Below are positions 7,419-16,227 of a stretch of DNA of 64,000 nucleotides, in pieces (the stretch's first letter is position 1; each line of letters starts with the position of its first letter). The translations under genes and the position numbers were made by a program. A model generated the notes under the pieces. The model was not told the DNA's origin. It searched no databases and was given only the letters and a program-made list of their open reading frames with translations. This DNA comes from Elusimicrobiota bacterium (GTDB lineage Bacteria > Elusimicrobiota > Elusimicrobia > UBA1565 > UBA9628): positions 1 to 64,000 of the forward strand of contig JACRDQ010000039.1 of assembly GCA_016218545.1 (NCBI GenBank). Direction: 5' to 3'.

Positions 7419-10400
7419 TCGGGACCTCCTCCTTGAGCGTGCAGACGGCTTTCGAGCCTTTGTCCTTGACGCTCGTGAACTCGAGCGTCCCTCCGTGAGC
7501 GGCCAGGATGCGGCGGGCGATGGCGAATCCCAGGCCGACGCCCGCCGGCTTGGTGGAGAAGAACGGGGTGCCGACCTCGCGGACATGGTCCGGGTCCACG
7601 CCGACGCCGGTGTCCTCGATGACGATCTCGACGCAGCGGGCTCCGTCGGCCGCGTCGGCCCGGCGGGAGGAGAGGCGGGCGCTGCCTCCCTGGGGCATGG
7701 CCTCCACGGCGTTGACCAGGAGATTGGAGAGGGCCTCGGTGAGGAGGGACCGGTCGGCGTTGAGCTCGCCCACGCCCTTGGCCACGCTCTTCTGGAGGCG
7801 CACGCCCGAGCCCCTCAGGCGCGGCTCGAGGCGGGCGGCGACATCGTCGAAGAGCTTGGCGACCGGGACCGGGGCCAGCTTCAGCGCCAGGGGACGCGTG
7901 AAATCCACCATCTCCTCGACCCTGCCCGAGAGGTTCGTCACCGCGCGGAGGATGGCCTCCGTGGGCTCCCGCTCTCCGGCCGGCAGGCTCGGGCGGTCGA
8001 GGAGGGACTCGGCAAGGCTCCTGATGATGCCCAAGGGGTTGCGGACCTGGTGGGCGATGCCGAAGACCATGCGCTCGAGCTCGGGCTCGGCGGCCTTGCG
8101 CAGGGCCGGCTCGGTCTCCCAGAGCGGGGGCGCGGACCCCTCGGAGGCCGGGGCGGCCGAAAGGCGCTCCGAGAGCTCCGCCACGCGGGCTTCCAGGCGG
8201 CGGACGTCCTTCTCCCTCGAGGCGGCCTTCTCCCGGGCCGAGGCGGCGTCCGCCTCCGCCCGCCGCACGGCCTTGGCCAGGCCCTCCTCGATGGATTCCT
8301 TGTCGGCCCCGAGCGCGTCGAGCTTGGCCGTCCAGCGGCGCTCGAGCTCCCCGGCCAGCGACTCCTCCTTGCGGCGGTGCTCCTTCTCGAGCGCCTCGAC
8401 GCGCTCCTGGGTCAGGCGGAGCTTCTCGGCGACGACCTCGAGCTGGGACTCCTTCTCCGCGGCGAGAGCCTGGAGCTTGCCCGTCCATTCGCGCTCCAGG
8501 GAGCGGGAAAGGTCGGCCTCGCGGCGGCGGTGCTCCTTCTGCATCGCCTCGGCCGTCTCCTCGATGGAGCCCTTCTCGAGGGCTTGGCGCTCGGCCGCGA
8601 AGGCCTTGAGCCTGGCGGTCCATTCCCGCTCGAGGGCCGAGGTGAGCTCGGCCTCGCGGCGCCGGTGCTCCTGGTCGAGGGCCGCCAGGTCGGTCTTGGC
8701 CTTGCGCGCCTTCTCGATGAGCTCCTTCTGCAGGGCTTCGCGCTCGGCCGTGAGCTCCTCGAAGCGGGCCGACCATTCGCGATCCGCGGCGTCCGTGAGC
8801 TCGGCCTCGCGGCGCCGGTGCTCCTTGTCGAGGGCCTGGGCCTGGGCCTGAGCGTGGCGCAGCCGCTCCTGGAGGTCCTTCTCGGCCGCGGCAGCCGCAT
8901 CCCTGACGGCCTGGAGGCGCTCCTCCGCCTGCTTGGCCGCCTCATCCTGCCGCCGGCGCGCCTCCTTCTCCGCGAAGGCGACTCGGGCCTCATAGCCGGC
9001 GTCCTCGGCGCGGGTCTGGCGCAGCCGCTCCTGGAGGTCCTTCTCGAGGGCCTCCTGCCGGGCCGCGAGCTCGGCTTCGCGCCGGCGATACTCGCTCTCC
9101 AGGGAGGCGGCCTTCTCCTTGAGCGACGAGCGGGCGGCGGCGGCCGCGGCCTCCGCCTCGGCGATCTTGAGGGAGAGCTCCTCTTCGAGCCGGCGCTCCG
9201 CCTCCTTGACGGCCGCGGCCTTGGCCTCCACGGAGCGTGAGGCTTCGGTCCTGAGCTTCTCCCCCTCGGCGTCGAGACGGGAGCGTTCAGCCTCGAGGGC
9301 GGTCCTGCGTTCCCGCTCATGGGCGGCGGCGTCGGCTTCGAGCTCGGCGCGCCTGCGCACGAGCTCGGCCTCCAGGTCGTCCTTCTTGGAGAGCCACTCG
9401 GCCTCGAGCGCCGCGGACCGGGATTCCATGTCCGCCCGCTTGGCCTCGAAGTCCTCCTCGACCTGGCGGAGGCGCTTGGACCACTCGGCCTCGAGCGCGG
9501 CCTGCCGGGCGCCGTGCTCCTTGTGGGCCTGGGCGGCGCGCTCGGCGGATTGCGCCTCGAACACGGCCTGCCGGTCGGCGTGAGCTTCGAGGAGCTCGGC
9601 CGCGCGGTCGCGCAGCAGGCGCTCGACCTCGGCTTCCCGGGCAGTCAGGCTCTCGCGGCCCTGCTTGGCCTCGTTCTGCAGGGCGCGGCGCTCCTCTGCC
9701 AGCTTCTTGGCTTCGCGCTCCGCAGCCGCGGAGCGGTCGGCCTCCCGGCGTTCGACCTCCTGGCGTTGGCGCGCGGCGGTCTCCTCGAGCTCCTTGCGCT
9801 GGGCCTCCCAATCGCGCTTCTGGGCCGCGAGGGCCTTGTCGAGCTCGGCCGCCGCCTTGCGCGCCCGCTCCTCTGCTTGGCCGCGCTCGGCCAGCTGCAA
9901 GGCGGCTTCCTGGGCCTTGGCAGCCTGCTGGAGGGCCGCCTCGGAATCGGCCTTGAGGCTGGTTTCCTTCTCGGACCAGCTCGACCGGAGCTCCTCCTCG
10001 AGCGAGAGGTAGCGCTGGTGGAGGGCCTTCTCCCGCTCCTGGTACATGCGGTCAAGGGCGGCGCGCTCCGAGGCCATGCGCTCCTGTTGCTGGGCGACGG
10101 ATTCCTTCTCCTTGCGGCGGAAGCGCTCCGCGAGCTGGGACTCGGCCATGCGCACGCCGCTCTCGAGGGCCTCGCCGCGGCGCTGGAGCTCCTCGGTCTT
10201 GGCCTTGAGGTCGGAGGCGTTGGAGGCGAGCTGGGCCTCATGCTGGGTGCGCAGGGCCTCGCGCTCGCGCTGGAGCTCCCGCTTCTGGCCCTCCAGCCAG
10301 ACCTCGTGCTCGGCCGCGAGGTTCGCCCGCGCCTTCTCGAGCTCCTCGGCGAGCCGGGACTGGAGCTCCGCCTCCTTCTCCTTGATCCTGCCCAGGGCCT

Positions 10401-13400
10401 CGGCCCGCGCCCGGTCGGTCTCGTACTGCGCCTTGGTCCGGGCGGCCTCGCGCTCCTCCTCGAGCTTGCGCAGGAGTTCGGTCTCGCGGGCCTTCCAGGC
10501 CCGGTCGAGCTCGGCGGCGCGCTCGAGGTAGGATTCGTCGAGCCGCGCGGCCTTCTCCCTTCCCTCGCGCTCGAGTTCGGCTTTGCGCGCGTCGAGCTCC
10601 AGGGAGCGGCGCTGCCATTCCTGCTGGAGGTCGGCTTTCTCGGCCTCGAGGATGGCGTCCTTGCGCAGGCCGAACTCCGTCTCCCACGCCTTGGCCCTCT
10701 GCCGGTGCTTCTCCTCGAGGGCCCGGATCTCGGCGGCCAGGCCCGCGCGGGACTGCTCGGCCAGGGACTCCTCTTTCTGCGCCCAGCGGGCGGCGAGGTC
10801 CTTCTCCATGGCGAGGTACTGCTCGTTGAGCGAGCGCTCGCGCTCGCGCAGGGTCTCGTCGAGCTCTCCGCGCAGGCGTGAGATCTCGCCGGCCTGGGCC
10901 TGGAGGAACTCGGCTTCCTTGCGCGTCCAGCCTTCGTTGAGCTCCTCGTTGCGGCGCCGGTAATAGGCCTCAAGGGCCTGCCTTCGGTCGGAGAGGTCAT
11001 GCTCCTTGGCGCGGGCCTCGATGTTGAGGTTCTCGAGGTGCTTCTGAGCCTCGGCGTGGAGGCGATCCTTCTCCGCGGCCAGGGCGCGCATCTGGCGCTG
11101 GGTCCAGTCGGCCTTGGCGGTCTCGGCCGCGGCGAGGGCCTCCTTCTTGGCCTCCTCGACGCCAAGGCGGTAGGTTTCTTCGCGCTGGGCCAGGTCGGAC
11201 AGGAACTGCTGATGTTGGCGCTCCAGGGCGGCCGCGTGGGCGGCGACGAACTCCGCCTCCTTGCGTGTCCAGAGCTCCTGGAGGGAGCGCTCCATGTCGA
11301 GGTACTTCGCCTCGCGCTGGTTCTCCCGCTCCTTGACCGAGGCCTCCACGCGCTTGCGCTCTTCCTCCCAGGCCCGCTCGCGGGACCAGAGGTCCTCCCA
11401 GAGCGCCGCGTGCTCCTTCTCGGCCTTGCCGAGCTTTCCTTCGAGCTCGCGCTGGCGGGCCGCGGAGGACTCCTCCCTGGCCCGGAGCGCCTCGGCGCGC
11501 TCGCCGAGGAGGCGGTCCTTCTCCACGACCTCGAGGCGGTGGGCTTCCCGCAGGGCCCCGGTCTGGGCCTGGAAATCCGCGCGCGCGCGGGCCAGCTCGT
11601 TGGCCGCGTGCTCCCGCTGCAGGGCCTCTTCCTTGAGGTGGGTCTCCCTGGCCTGGGTCAGGGCGGCCTCGTGCTGGGCGTGGAGCTCGTCCTCGCGCCT
11701 GCCCCACGCCTCGCGCAGGTCGCGCTCGGCCTTCTCGTACTCGGCCTTCACGGCCCTGGCCCGCTGGTAGAAGTCCTCCTCGGAGCGCTTCCGCTGGGAC
11801 TCGTAGAGCTCGCGCGTCTTCTCGGACTCCAGGTGGAACTCGCGGCGCTGGGCCTCCATGGCGGCCTCGTGGGAGCGGAGGAGCTCCTGCTCCCGCAGGT
11901 GCCAGCGCTTGTCAAGGTCCTTCTCCTTCTGCCCGAACTCGGCCAGGAGGGTCTTCTTCCATTCCCGGAACTCGGATTCGAGCGCGGCGTGCGCCCGCTC
12001 GGCCTCGGCCAGCTTGGCGCGGTGCTCCGCCTCGAGGGTCCGGGCCTTCTGCTCGAACTCGGCCTCCAGGGCGGCGCGCTCCGCCGCGACCAGCCGGGTC
12101 GACTCCTCGAGCAGGGACTGGTGCCTGGCGTTGAGCTCGTCGGCCAGGGCGGTCTCCTTGCGGCGGAGCTCCTCGTCCCGGGCGATCTCGCGCGCCTGGC
12201 TCTCGGAGTCGAGGGCGCGCTCCCGCTGGGCGAGGGCGGCGAGCCGCGCCTCGTGCTCGCAGTCGAGCTCGGCCGTCTTCTTGGCGATGAGATCGTCCTG
12301 CTGCCGGACGCGCTCGGCGTCCTTGAGCGCGGCGTCCTGCCCGAGCTGGGAGACGCGGTGGCGGAACTCGTTCTCGAGGTTCTCGGTCTTGCGCTCGAGT
12401 TCCTTGGCCCTGGCCGCGTGGTCGGCCTCGAGGACCCTGGCGCGCTGGTCGAACTCCTGGGTGAGCTTGAGCTTCTCGGCCGCGAGGTCGGCGGAGAACT
12501 TCTCGAGGAAGCGGCGCTCCTTCTCGGTCCAGCCGTCGAGGAGGCGCCGCTCGGCTTCCGCGTACCGGGCCTCGGCCTCGTTGCTCTTGCGCAGCACCTC
12601 CTCCTCGAGCTCCTTGCGGCGGCGTTCGAGGAAGGCCTCGACCTCTTTGGAGCGGTCCGCCAGGGCGCGGGCGCGCTCCTCGAACTGGCCGTGGACGGCC
12701 TGGTCGAGCTTCTCGCGGGCGGCCTTGGTCTTCTCCCAGATGCCGGCCTCGAGCTGCGCCCAGGCGGACTGCAGCTCCGCCTCGCGCTGGGCGTGGCGCT
12801 CGTTGAGGGCGGTCTCCTTGACCCGGAGCTCCCGCTGGAGGCGGTCGGCCTCCGCCTGCAGGCGGGTCTCGAGCTCGGCCTGCCCGCGGGTCAGGGACTC
12901 CTTGAGGCCTTCGTTCTCCTCGCGGAGCTTCTGGACCTGGCGGCGCTGGGATTCGACCTCGAGGGTCAGGTTCTCGACGGTCCTGGAGATCTCCTGGTCC
13001 CGCTGGGACCGCAGCTTGTCGATGAGGGTGGAGTCCTTCTGGAAGCGGTTGGCGAGCTCGATCTTCTCGCGCGTGGCGGCCAGGAGCTCGTTGTCGCGGG
13101 CCTCGAGGACCTTGCGGACCTCCAGGAGCTTGGCGTCCTTCTCACGGATGCGGTCGGACATGGCGCCGAGCTCGGCCTGGACGCGCGCGAGGTCCTCCTC
13201 GAGGCGCCTGCGCAGGTCCTCGACCCGGGCCCGCTCCTCGAGGCGGACCTCGGAACGGGCCCGCTCCCGCCAGGCGTCCTCGCCGGAGGCGCGTTCCCTC
13301 CGCTCGGCCTCCCAGCCCGCGGCCTGCTTCTGCCACTCCGCGATCTGGGCGGAGAGCTCGGCGGTCCGGGTCTCCAGGAGCTTGCGCTTGCTGATCTCAT

Positions 13401-13533
13401 CCTGGGCCTCGGCCTTGAGCTTGGCCCCGAGGTCCTGGAGATCCCGGATGGTGGCCAGGGCCCCGCGCAGGGCAAGACGGGCCGCGTCGAGATCGTGGAT
13501 CTCTTGGAACGCGGCCTCGTCCCAGTTGTTCAT
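7411..13533 (-). CDS. Giant coiled-coil sensor histidine kinase
   Basis: A 2040-residue soluble protein. Roughly residues 1-1800 are almost pure charged heptad sequence (Glu, Arg, Ala, Leu, Lys; blocks such as EAEFLQAQAGEISRLRGELD), predicting a very long coiled coil. No signal peptide, membrane helix or PAS/GAF domain is evident. The C-terminus is a full kinase core: H box FGIAHQVRNPLG with the phospho-histidine at about 1828, N box LLVNAVEAM, G1 DTGVGV and G2 GVGLGFAIA. A coiled coil of this size could span a couple of hundred nanometres, so a cytoskeleton- or scaffold-like sensor is plausible. The start lies 4 bp after the LysM gene and the end overlaps the receiver gene by 8 bp. The stimulus is unknown. 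Confidence 0.85.
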   Translation of the reverse strand: MNNWDEAAFQEIHDLDAARLALRGALATIRDLQDLGAKLKAEAQDEISKRKLLETRTAELSAQIAEWQKQAAGWEAERRERASGEDAWRERARSEVRLEERARVEDLRRRLEEDLARVQAELGAMSDRIREKDAKLLEVRKVLEARDNELLAATREKIELANRFQKDSTLIDKLRSQRDQEISRTVENLTLEVESQRRQVQKLREENEGLKESLTRGQAELETRLQAEADRLQRELRVKETALNERHAQREAELQSAWAQLEAGIWEKTKAAREKLDQAVHGQFEERARALADRSKEVEAFLERRRKELEEEVLRKSNEAEARYAEAERRLLDGWTEKERRFLEKFSADLAAEKLKLTQEFDQRARVLEADHAARAKELERKTENLENEFRHRVSQLGQDAALKDAERVRQQDDLIAKKTAELDCEHEARLAALAQRERALDSESQAREIARDEELRRKETALADELNARHQSLLEESTRLVAAERAALEAEFEQKARTLEAEHRAKLAEAERAHAALESEFREWKKTLLAEFGQKEKDLDKRWHLREQELLRSHEAAMEAQRREFHLESEKTRELYESQRKRSEEDFYQRARAVKAEYEKAERDLREAWGRREDELHAQHEAALTQARETHLKEEALQREHAANELARARADFQAQTGALREAHRLEVVEKDRLLGERAEALRAREESSAARQRELEGKLGKAEKEHAALWEDLWSRERAWEEERKRVEASVKERENQREAKYLDMERSLQELWTRKEAEFVAAHAAALERQHQQFLSDLAQREETYRLGVEEAKKEALAAAETAKADWTQRQMRALAAEKDRLHAEAQKHLENLNIEARAKEHDLSDRRQALEAYYRRRNEELNEGWTRKEAEFLQAQAGEISRLRGELDETLRERERSLNEQYLAMEKDLAARWAQKEESLAEQSRAGLAAEIRALEEKHRQRAKAWETEFGLRKDAILEAEKADLQQEWQRRSLELDARKAELEREGREKAARLDESYLERAAELDRAWKARETELLRKLEEEREAARTKAQYETDRARAEALGRIKEKEAELQSRLAEELEKARANLAAEHEVWLEGQKRELQREREALRTQHEAQLASNASDLKAKTEELQRRGEALESGVRMAESQLAERFRRKEKESVAQQQERMASERAALDRMYQEREKALHQRYLSLEEELRSSWSEKETSLKADSEAALQQAAKAQEAALQLAERGQAEERARKAAAELDKALAAQKRDWEAQRKELEETAARQRQEVERREADRSAAAEREAKKLAEERRALQNEAKQGRESLTAREAEVERLLRDRAAELLEAHADRQAVFEAQSAERAAQAHKEHGARQAALEAEWSKRLRQVEEDFEAKRADMESRSAALEAEWLSKKDDLEAELVRRRAELEADAAAHERERRTALEAERSRLDAEGEKLRTEASRSVEAKAAAVKEAERRLEEELSLKIAEAEAAAAAARSSLKEKAASLESEYRRREAELAARQEALEKDLQERLRQTRAEDAGYEARVAFAEKEARRRQDEAAKQAEERLQAVRDAAAAAEKDLQERLRHAQAQAQALDKEHRRREAELTDAADREWSARFEELTAEREALQKELIEKARKAKTDLAALDQEHRRREAELTSALEREWTARLKAFAAERQALEKGSIEETAEAMQKEHRRREADLSRSLEREWTGKLQALAAEKESQLEVVAEKLRLTQERVEALEKEHRRKEESLAGELERRWTAKLDALGADKESIEEGLAKAVRRAEADAASAREKAASREKDVRRLEARVAELSERLSAAPASEGSAPPLWETEPALRKAAEPELERMVFGIAHQVRNPLGIIRSLAESLLDRPSLPAGEREPTEAILRAVTNLSGRVEEMVDFTRPLALKLAPVPVAKLFDDVAARLEPRLRGSGVRLQKSVAKGVGELNADRSLLTEALSNLLVNAVEAMPQGGSARLSSRRADAADGARCVEIVIEDTGVGVDPDHVREVGTPFFSTKPAGVGLGFAIARRILAAHGGTLEFTSVKDKGSKAVCTLKEEVPNG

Positions 13534-13537
13534 TCAG

Positions 13538-14215
13538 CTAGTCGCGGCGCTCCGCGCCGGTGACGTCCCTGGGGATGATGAGCTTCTGGCCGGGGACAAG
13601 GTCGCCTCCGCGCAGCACGCGGTCCTCGTTGGCTTGGTAGAGGTCGACCCACTGCTCCGCGTTGCCGAAGACTTTCTCGGCGATGCTGCGCAGGGTGTCT
13701 CCCGGCTGGACCACGTACACGGAGGGCCGGACCGCGCTCTTTTGGGCCTCGAGCTCGGCCCGGGTCCGCTGGAGCTCCTTCTGGAGCTGTAGGACCTCAC
13801 TGGAGGAGGCCGCGGGTCCGGCCGGCTCTCGAGCCGGGGCTGCGGCGGGCCTCGCCGCGGGGGCCGGGGCGGGCCGCCGGGTCCGGTCCGGCACGGCGAG
13901 CATGGGGCGGACGACCCAGCCCGAGCCGGCAGGAGCGGACACCTCGACCATGTCGCCCGTGAGCCCCTGGCTCTGGGGCAGGGGGCGGACCTTCCCGAGT
14001 TCGGCGTGGAAGATTCCGTCTACGGCCGAGACGTAGATGGATTCCCCCCATCCAGGCCCCGTGCCGGGCGCCAGGCGGAAGTCGAGGAGGAACGTGCCGG
14101 TCAGGGGCGCTCCTCGGCCGTCCGTGACCAGGCCGGACCTCCTCAGGACCGGACCGGCCTGGGTCAGGCCGGCCCATCCAAGAATCAGCGCGACGATGAC
14201 GACGAATCTCCGCAT
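13538..14215 (-). CDS. Exported LysM-domain protein
   Basis: A 225-residue protein with a signal peptide (MRRFVVIVALILGWAGLTQA). Residues about 25-110 form a beta-rich domain (GAPLTGTFLLDFRL; WGESIYVSAVDGIFHAELG), then a Pro/Ala linker, a short coiled coil (LQLQKELQRTRAELEAQK) and a C-terminal LysM domain (VYVVQPGDTLRSIAEKVFG ... LVPGQKLIIP). LysM binds peptidoglycan glycan chains, so the protein should sit at the cell wall in the periplasm. GGGAGG precedes the ATG. It is the first gene of the run that continues into the giant kinase and the receiver-propeller protein, which suggests it is an envelope component of that pathway. Confidence 0.85.
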   Translation of the reverse strand: MRRFVVIVALILGWAGLTQAGPVLRRSGLVTDGRGAPLTGTFLLDFRLAPGTGPGWGESIYVSAVDGIFHAELGKVRPLPQSQGLTGDMVEVSAPAGSGWVVRPMLAVPDRTRRPAPAPAARPAAAPAREPAGPAASSSEVLQLQKELQRTRAELEAQKSAVRPSVYVVQPGDTLRSIAEKVFGNAEQWVDLYQANEDRVLRGGDLVPGQKLIIPRDVTGAERRD

Positions 14216-14267
14216 CGGATCCTCCCGTCTTGGTCCGCGGAGCGGCAGCAGGCCCCCGCGAGCCTAA

Positions 14268-14296
14268 AGGATAGGTTGTGATTGTTAATTTTTCAA
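14268..14296 (-). promoter_or_regulatory. Promoter of the LysM-kinase-receiver operon
   Basis: On the minus strand: TTGAAA (14291-14296), a 17-bp spacer and TATCCT (14268-14273). Transcription would start near 14261, about 46 nt before the LysM start codon. The -35 overlaps the last codons of the upstream kinase gene. Confidence 0.6.
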
Positions 14297-15057
14297 GTCG
14301 GTCGCTTGAAACGGAGGACCACCGTGGTCCCCTTGCCTTCCTGAGACTCGAAACCGACCTCCCCGCCATGTTCCGCCAGAATCTGGCGGGAGAGATAGAG
14401 CCCCATGCCGGAACCGGCTTCCTTGGTGGTGAACCCAGGGCTCGAGAGGCGCCGGAGGGTCTCGGGCGACATGCCTGCCCCCGTGTCCCGGACCACGGCG
14501 GAGAGCCCTTTCCTGCCCGCGGAGGTCTTGACGCTCAGGGTCCCGCCGTTGGGCATCGCCTCGATGGCGTTGACGAAGAGGTTGTAGAAGACCCCCTCGA
14601 CGGCGCGGAGGTGGATCTTGATGGCCGGAGTCCTGCCCCAGGACCGCTTGATGACGATCCCGTGCTTGCCGCAGGTGGTCTCCACCAGCGAGAGGGCGGC
14701 CTCGGCGGCTTCCTCGAGCGTGTGTTCCCTGACGGGTCCCTGCTCGCCCTTGGCGAAGTCGAGGATGTCGGTGAGCATGTGCTGGACCTTCTTGCAGCTG
14801 CGCTGCGCCGCCCGGTATTCGACGCGGGTCGGGGGCCGTCCGTCCGTCGCGCAGGTCTCCAGGGTCGAGGCGAGGACGTGAATCGGGGTGCGCACGTCGT
14901 GGGCGAAGGCCGCGGTCATGCGGCCGATCTGGGCGAGCCGTTCCAGCCGCAGGAGCGCTTCCATGGCGTTGTGGTCGAGGGAGGCTGCGTCCAGCGGGAG
15001 CCCGTCGGCCGATTGCCCGAGGAGGCGCCCTACGATGCGTCGAAGGGTCTCGTTCAT
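14293..15057 (-). CDS. Soluble histidine kinase without sensor domain
   Basis: A 254-residue protein made almost only of kinase core. About 50 N-terminal residues lead into the H box (AQIGRMTAAFAHDVRTPIHV), then N box (LFVNAIEAMPNGG), G1 (VRDTGAGMSPE) and G2 (GSGMGLYLSRQILAEHGG), with a complete HATPase end. There is no membrane helix or recognisable input domain, so it is probably cytoplasmic and activated by a partner. It lies 77 bp upstream of the LysM gene on the same strand; a separate promoter for the LysM operon overlaps its 3' end. It may feed the same receiver as the giant kinase, but no receiver gene is directly coupled to it. Confidence 0.85.
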   Translation of the reverse strand: MNETLRRIVGRLLGQSADGLPLDAASLDHNAMEALLRLERLAQIGRMTAAFAHDVRTPIHVLASTLETCATDGRPPTRVEYRAAQRSCKKVQHMLTDILDFAKGEQGPVREHTLEEAAEAALSLVETTCGKHGIVIKRSWGRTPAIKIHLRAVEGVFYNLFVNAIEAMPNGGTLSVKTSAGRKGLSAVVRDTGAGMSPETLRRLSSPGFTTKEAGSGMGLYLSRQILAEHGGEVGFESQEGKGTTVVLRFKRPT

Positions 15058-15101
15058 GGGTCCAGGCCCTGAGGATAGCTATTCCGTCGCTGTTTGCACA
15101 A

Positions 15102-15176
15102 GGGGTCAGGTCTGGACAAAGGGACATTCAGGGCAGTCTTATTCGCTTGGATGTCCTTATGTCCAGACCTGACCCC
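15102..15176. repeat. REP-like palindromic element
   Basis: A perfect 16-bp inverted repeat (GGGGTCAGGTCTGGAC at 15102-15117, its complement at 15161-15176) extends imperfectly inward to about 31 bp per arm with a loop of about 13 nt. Arms beginning GGGGTCAGGTCT resemble palindromes associated with REP-type Y1 (TnpA_REP/RAYT) transposases. No transposase is present, so this would be a non-autonomous copy. It lies between divergent genes and was not seen elsewhere in the window. Confidence 0.6.
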
Positions 15177-15186
15177 ACAAGAGTAC

Positions 15187-15215
15187 TTGCGGGAAGGCGG
15201 TCAAATCGTTACAAT
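15187..15215 (+). promoter_or_regulatory. Promoter of the 15234 gene
   Basis: TTGCGG at 15187-15192, a 17-bp spacer and TACAAT at 15210-15215. The predicted start point near 15222 gives a very short leader holding GGAGG at 15224-15228. Confidence 0.55.
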
Positions 15216-15233
15216 GTGCCACCGGAGGCGATG

Positions 15234-16130
15234 ATGAAATCGGAGGCAGGCTCTTTGAAGATGGAGACGACCAAGGTGGCTGACGGGCTGATGAAGGTGA
15301 AGCTTCCGTCCGGCAAGGGCCTGCTCAAGGTCGTGCTGGAGAAGAAGGACGACGACGCCAATTGCGTCTATCTCGAGATCTCGGGCGTCCGCAACTTCGA
15401 GGCCGGCAACGACTGCGACACCTGCCATTTCTGGTTCAAGTGCCTCCGCGAGCCCCGCTTGGGCGGCAACCGCAAGATCATGAACCTGCCCAAGACCATC
15501 CAGATGCCCAGGCCCGTGGATGAGACGCTCATCCGGGAGATCTCCCCCCTCTTCGAGCTCCTCGAGAAGGGCGAGTACTACGTCTTCGAGACGAGCATCA
15601 GCCTGACCGGCCCCTACGGCAGCGAGGACGAGGGCTCCTACTTCTTCAGCGACGAGTTCCATGAGCTATGGGACATCTCCGACCCGGTCGAGGAGGACCT
15701 CCTGTCGGGTTGGGAGCACTTCGAGGGCGAGCGGCCGAGGATCTACCGCCACGGCGAAGGCAGCTTCGTGGAGAAGCAGTTCGACTTCGTCATCCCCCTG
15801 GTCAAGCAGGCGTCCCTGAGCGAGGAGAACGTCAAGCTCTACCGTTCCATGATCGCCGAGGGCGACCGCCCGCGGATCCTCCTGCTGGGCATGTACCAGC
15901 GGGGCATCCCCGAGACCGTGCGGCGCAACCAGACGCGCACGATGCATTCGTTCTTCGCGGGCTTCGTCCTGGACGGGCACCACAAACTGGCGGCTTACCG
16001 GCGTTCCCGCGTCCCGGCGAAATTCCTCGTCATCCTCGCGCAGAAGGCGAGCAAGTTCCACCTCCGCAAGGATGAGACCGGTCCGGCACGCGCCCACCTG
16101 GAGAGCAGGCTGACCACCCTGGTCGGCTGA
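15234..16130 (+). CDS. Unknown protein with Cys cluster and ParB-like DGHHK motif
   Basis: A 298-residue cytoplasmic protein with no confident family assignment. Residues near 60-72 hold a cysteine cluster (NDCDTCHFWFKC) that could bind a metal. Near the C-terminus, FAGFVLDGHHKLAAY resembles the DGHH(R/K) loop of ParB/sulfiredoxin-like nucleotide-binding folds. Two adjacent ATGs (15231, 15234) are possible; the second has the better spacing from GGAGG. It is alone on its strand, with its own promoter, a REP-like palindrome upstream and 171 bp before the next gene. No signal peptide or membrane segment is seen. A nucleotide-dependent regulatory or modification role is a guess only. Confidence 0.7.
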   Translation: MKSEAGSLKMETTKVADGLMKVKLPSGKGLLKVVLEKKDDDANCVYLEISGVRNFEAGNDCDTCHFWFKCLREPRLGGNRKIMNLPKTIQMPRPVDETLIREISPLFELLEKGEYYVFETSISLTGPYGSEDEGSYFFSDEFHELWDISDPVEEDLLSGWEHFEGERPRIYRHGEGSFVEKQFDFVIPLVKQASLSEENVKLYRSMIAEGDRPRILLLGMYQRGIPETVRRNQTRTMHSFFAGFVLDGHHKLAAYRRSRVPAKFLVILAQKASKFHLRKDETGPARAHLESRLTTLVG

Positions 16131-16153
16131 GGCTCTTCCTCCGTCCTTTGCCC

Positions 16154-16173
16154 TACGCGCGCGTGCGCGCGTG
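16154..16173. other. 20-bp alternating purine-pyrimidine tract
   Basis: TACGCGCGCGTGCGCGCGTG alternates strictly and is nearly all CG/TG steps, the classic sequence for Z-DNA. It also folds as an ACGCGC/GCGCGT hairpin. It lies 24 bp after the stop of the 15234 gene and upstream of the giant exported-protein gene. Confidence 0.6.
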
Positions 16174-16227
16174 ACACCGGCTTGCGCGCTCATGGCCTCC
16201 TCCCCCGCTCCGCAGGGCGTCCGATTC

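Noticed and set aside
10999..13563. 854-codon plus-strand frame opposite the giant kinase
   Set aside because: Leucine/glycine-rich antisense of coiled-coil codons. The minus-strand frame carries intact H, N, G1 and G2 boxes and fits its neighbours.
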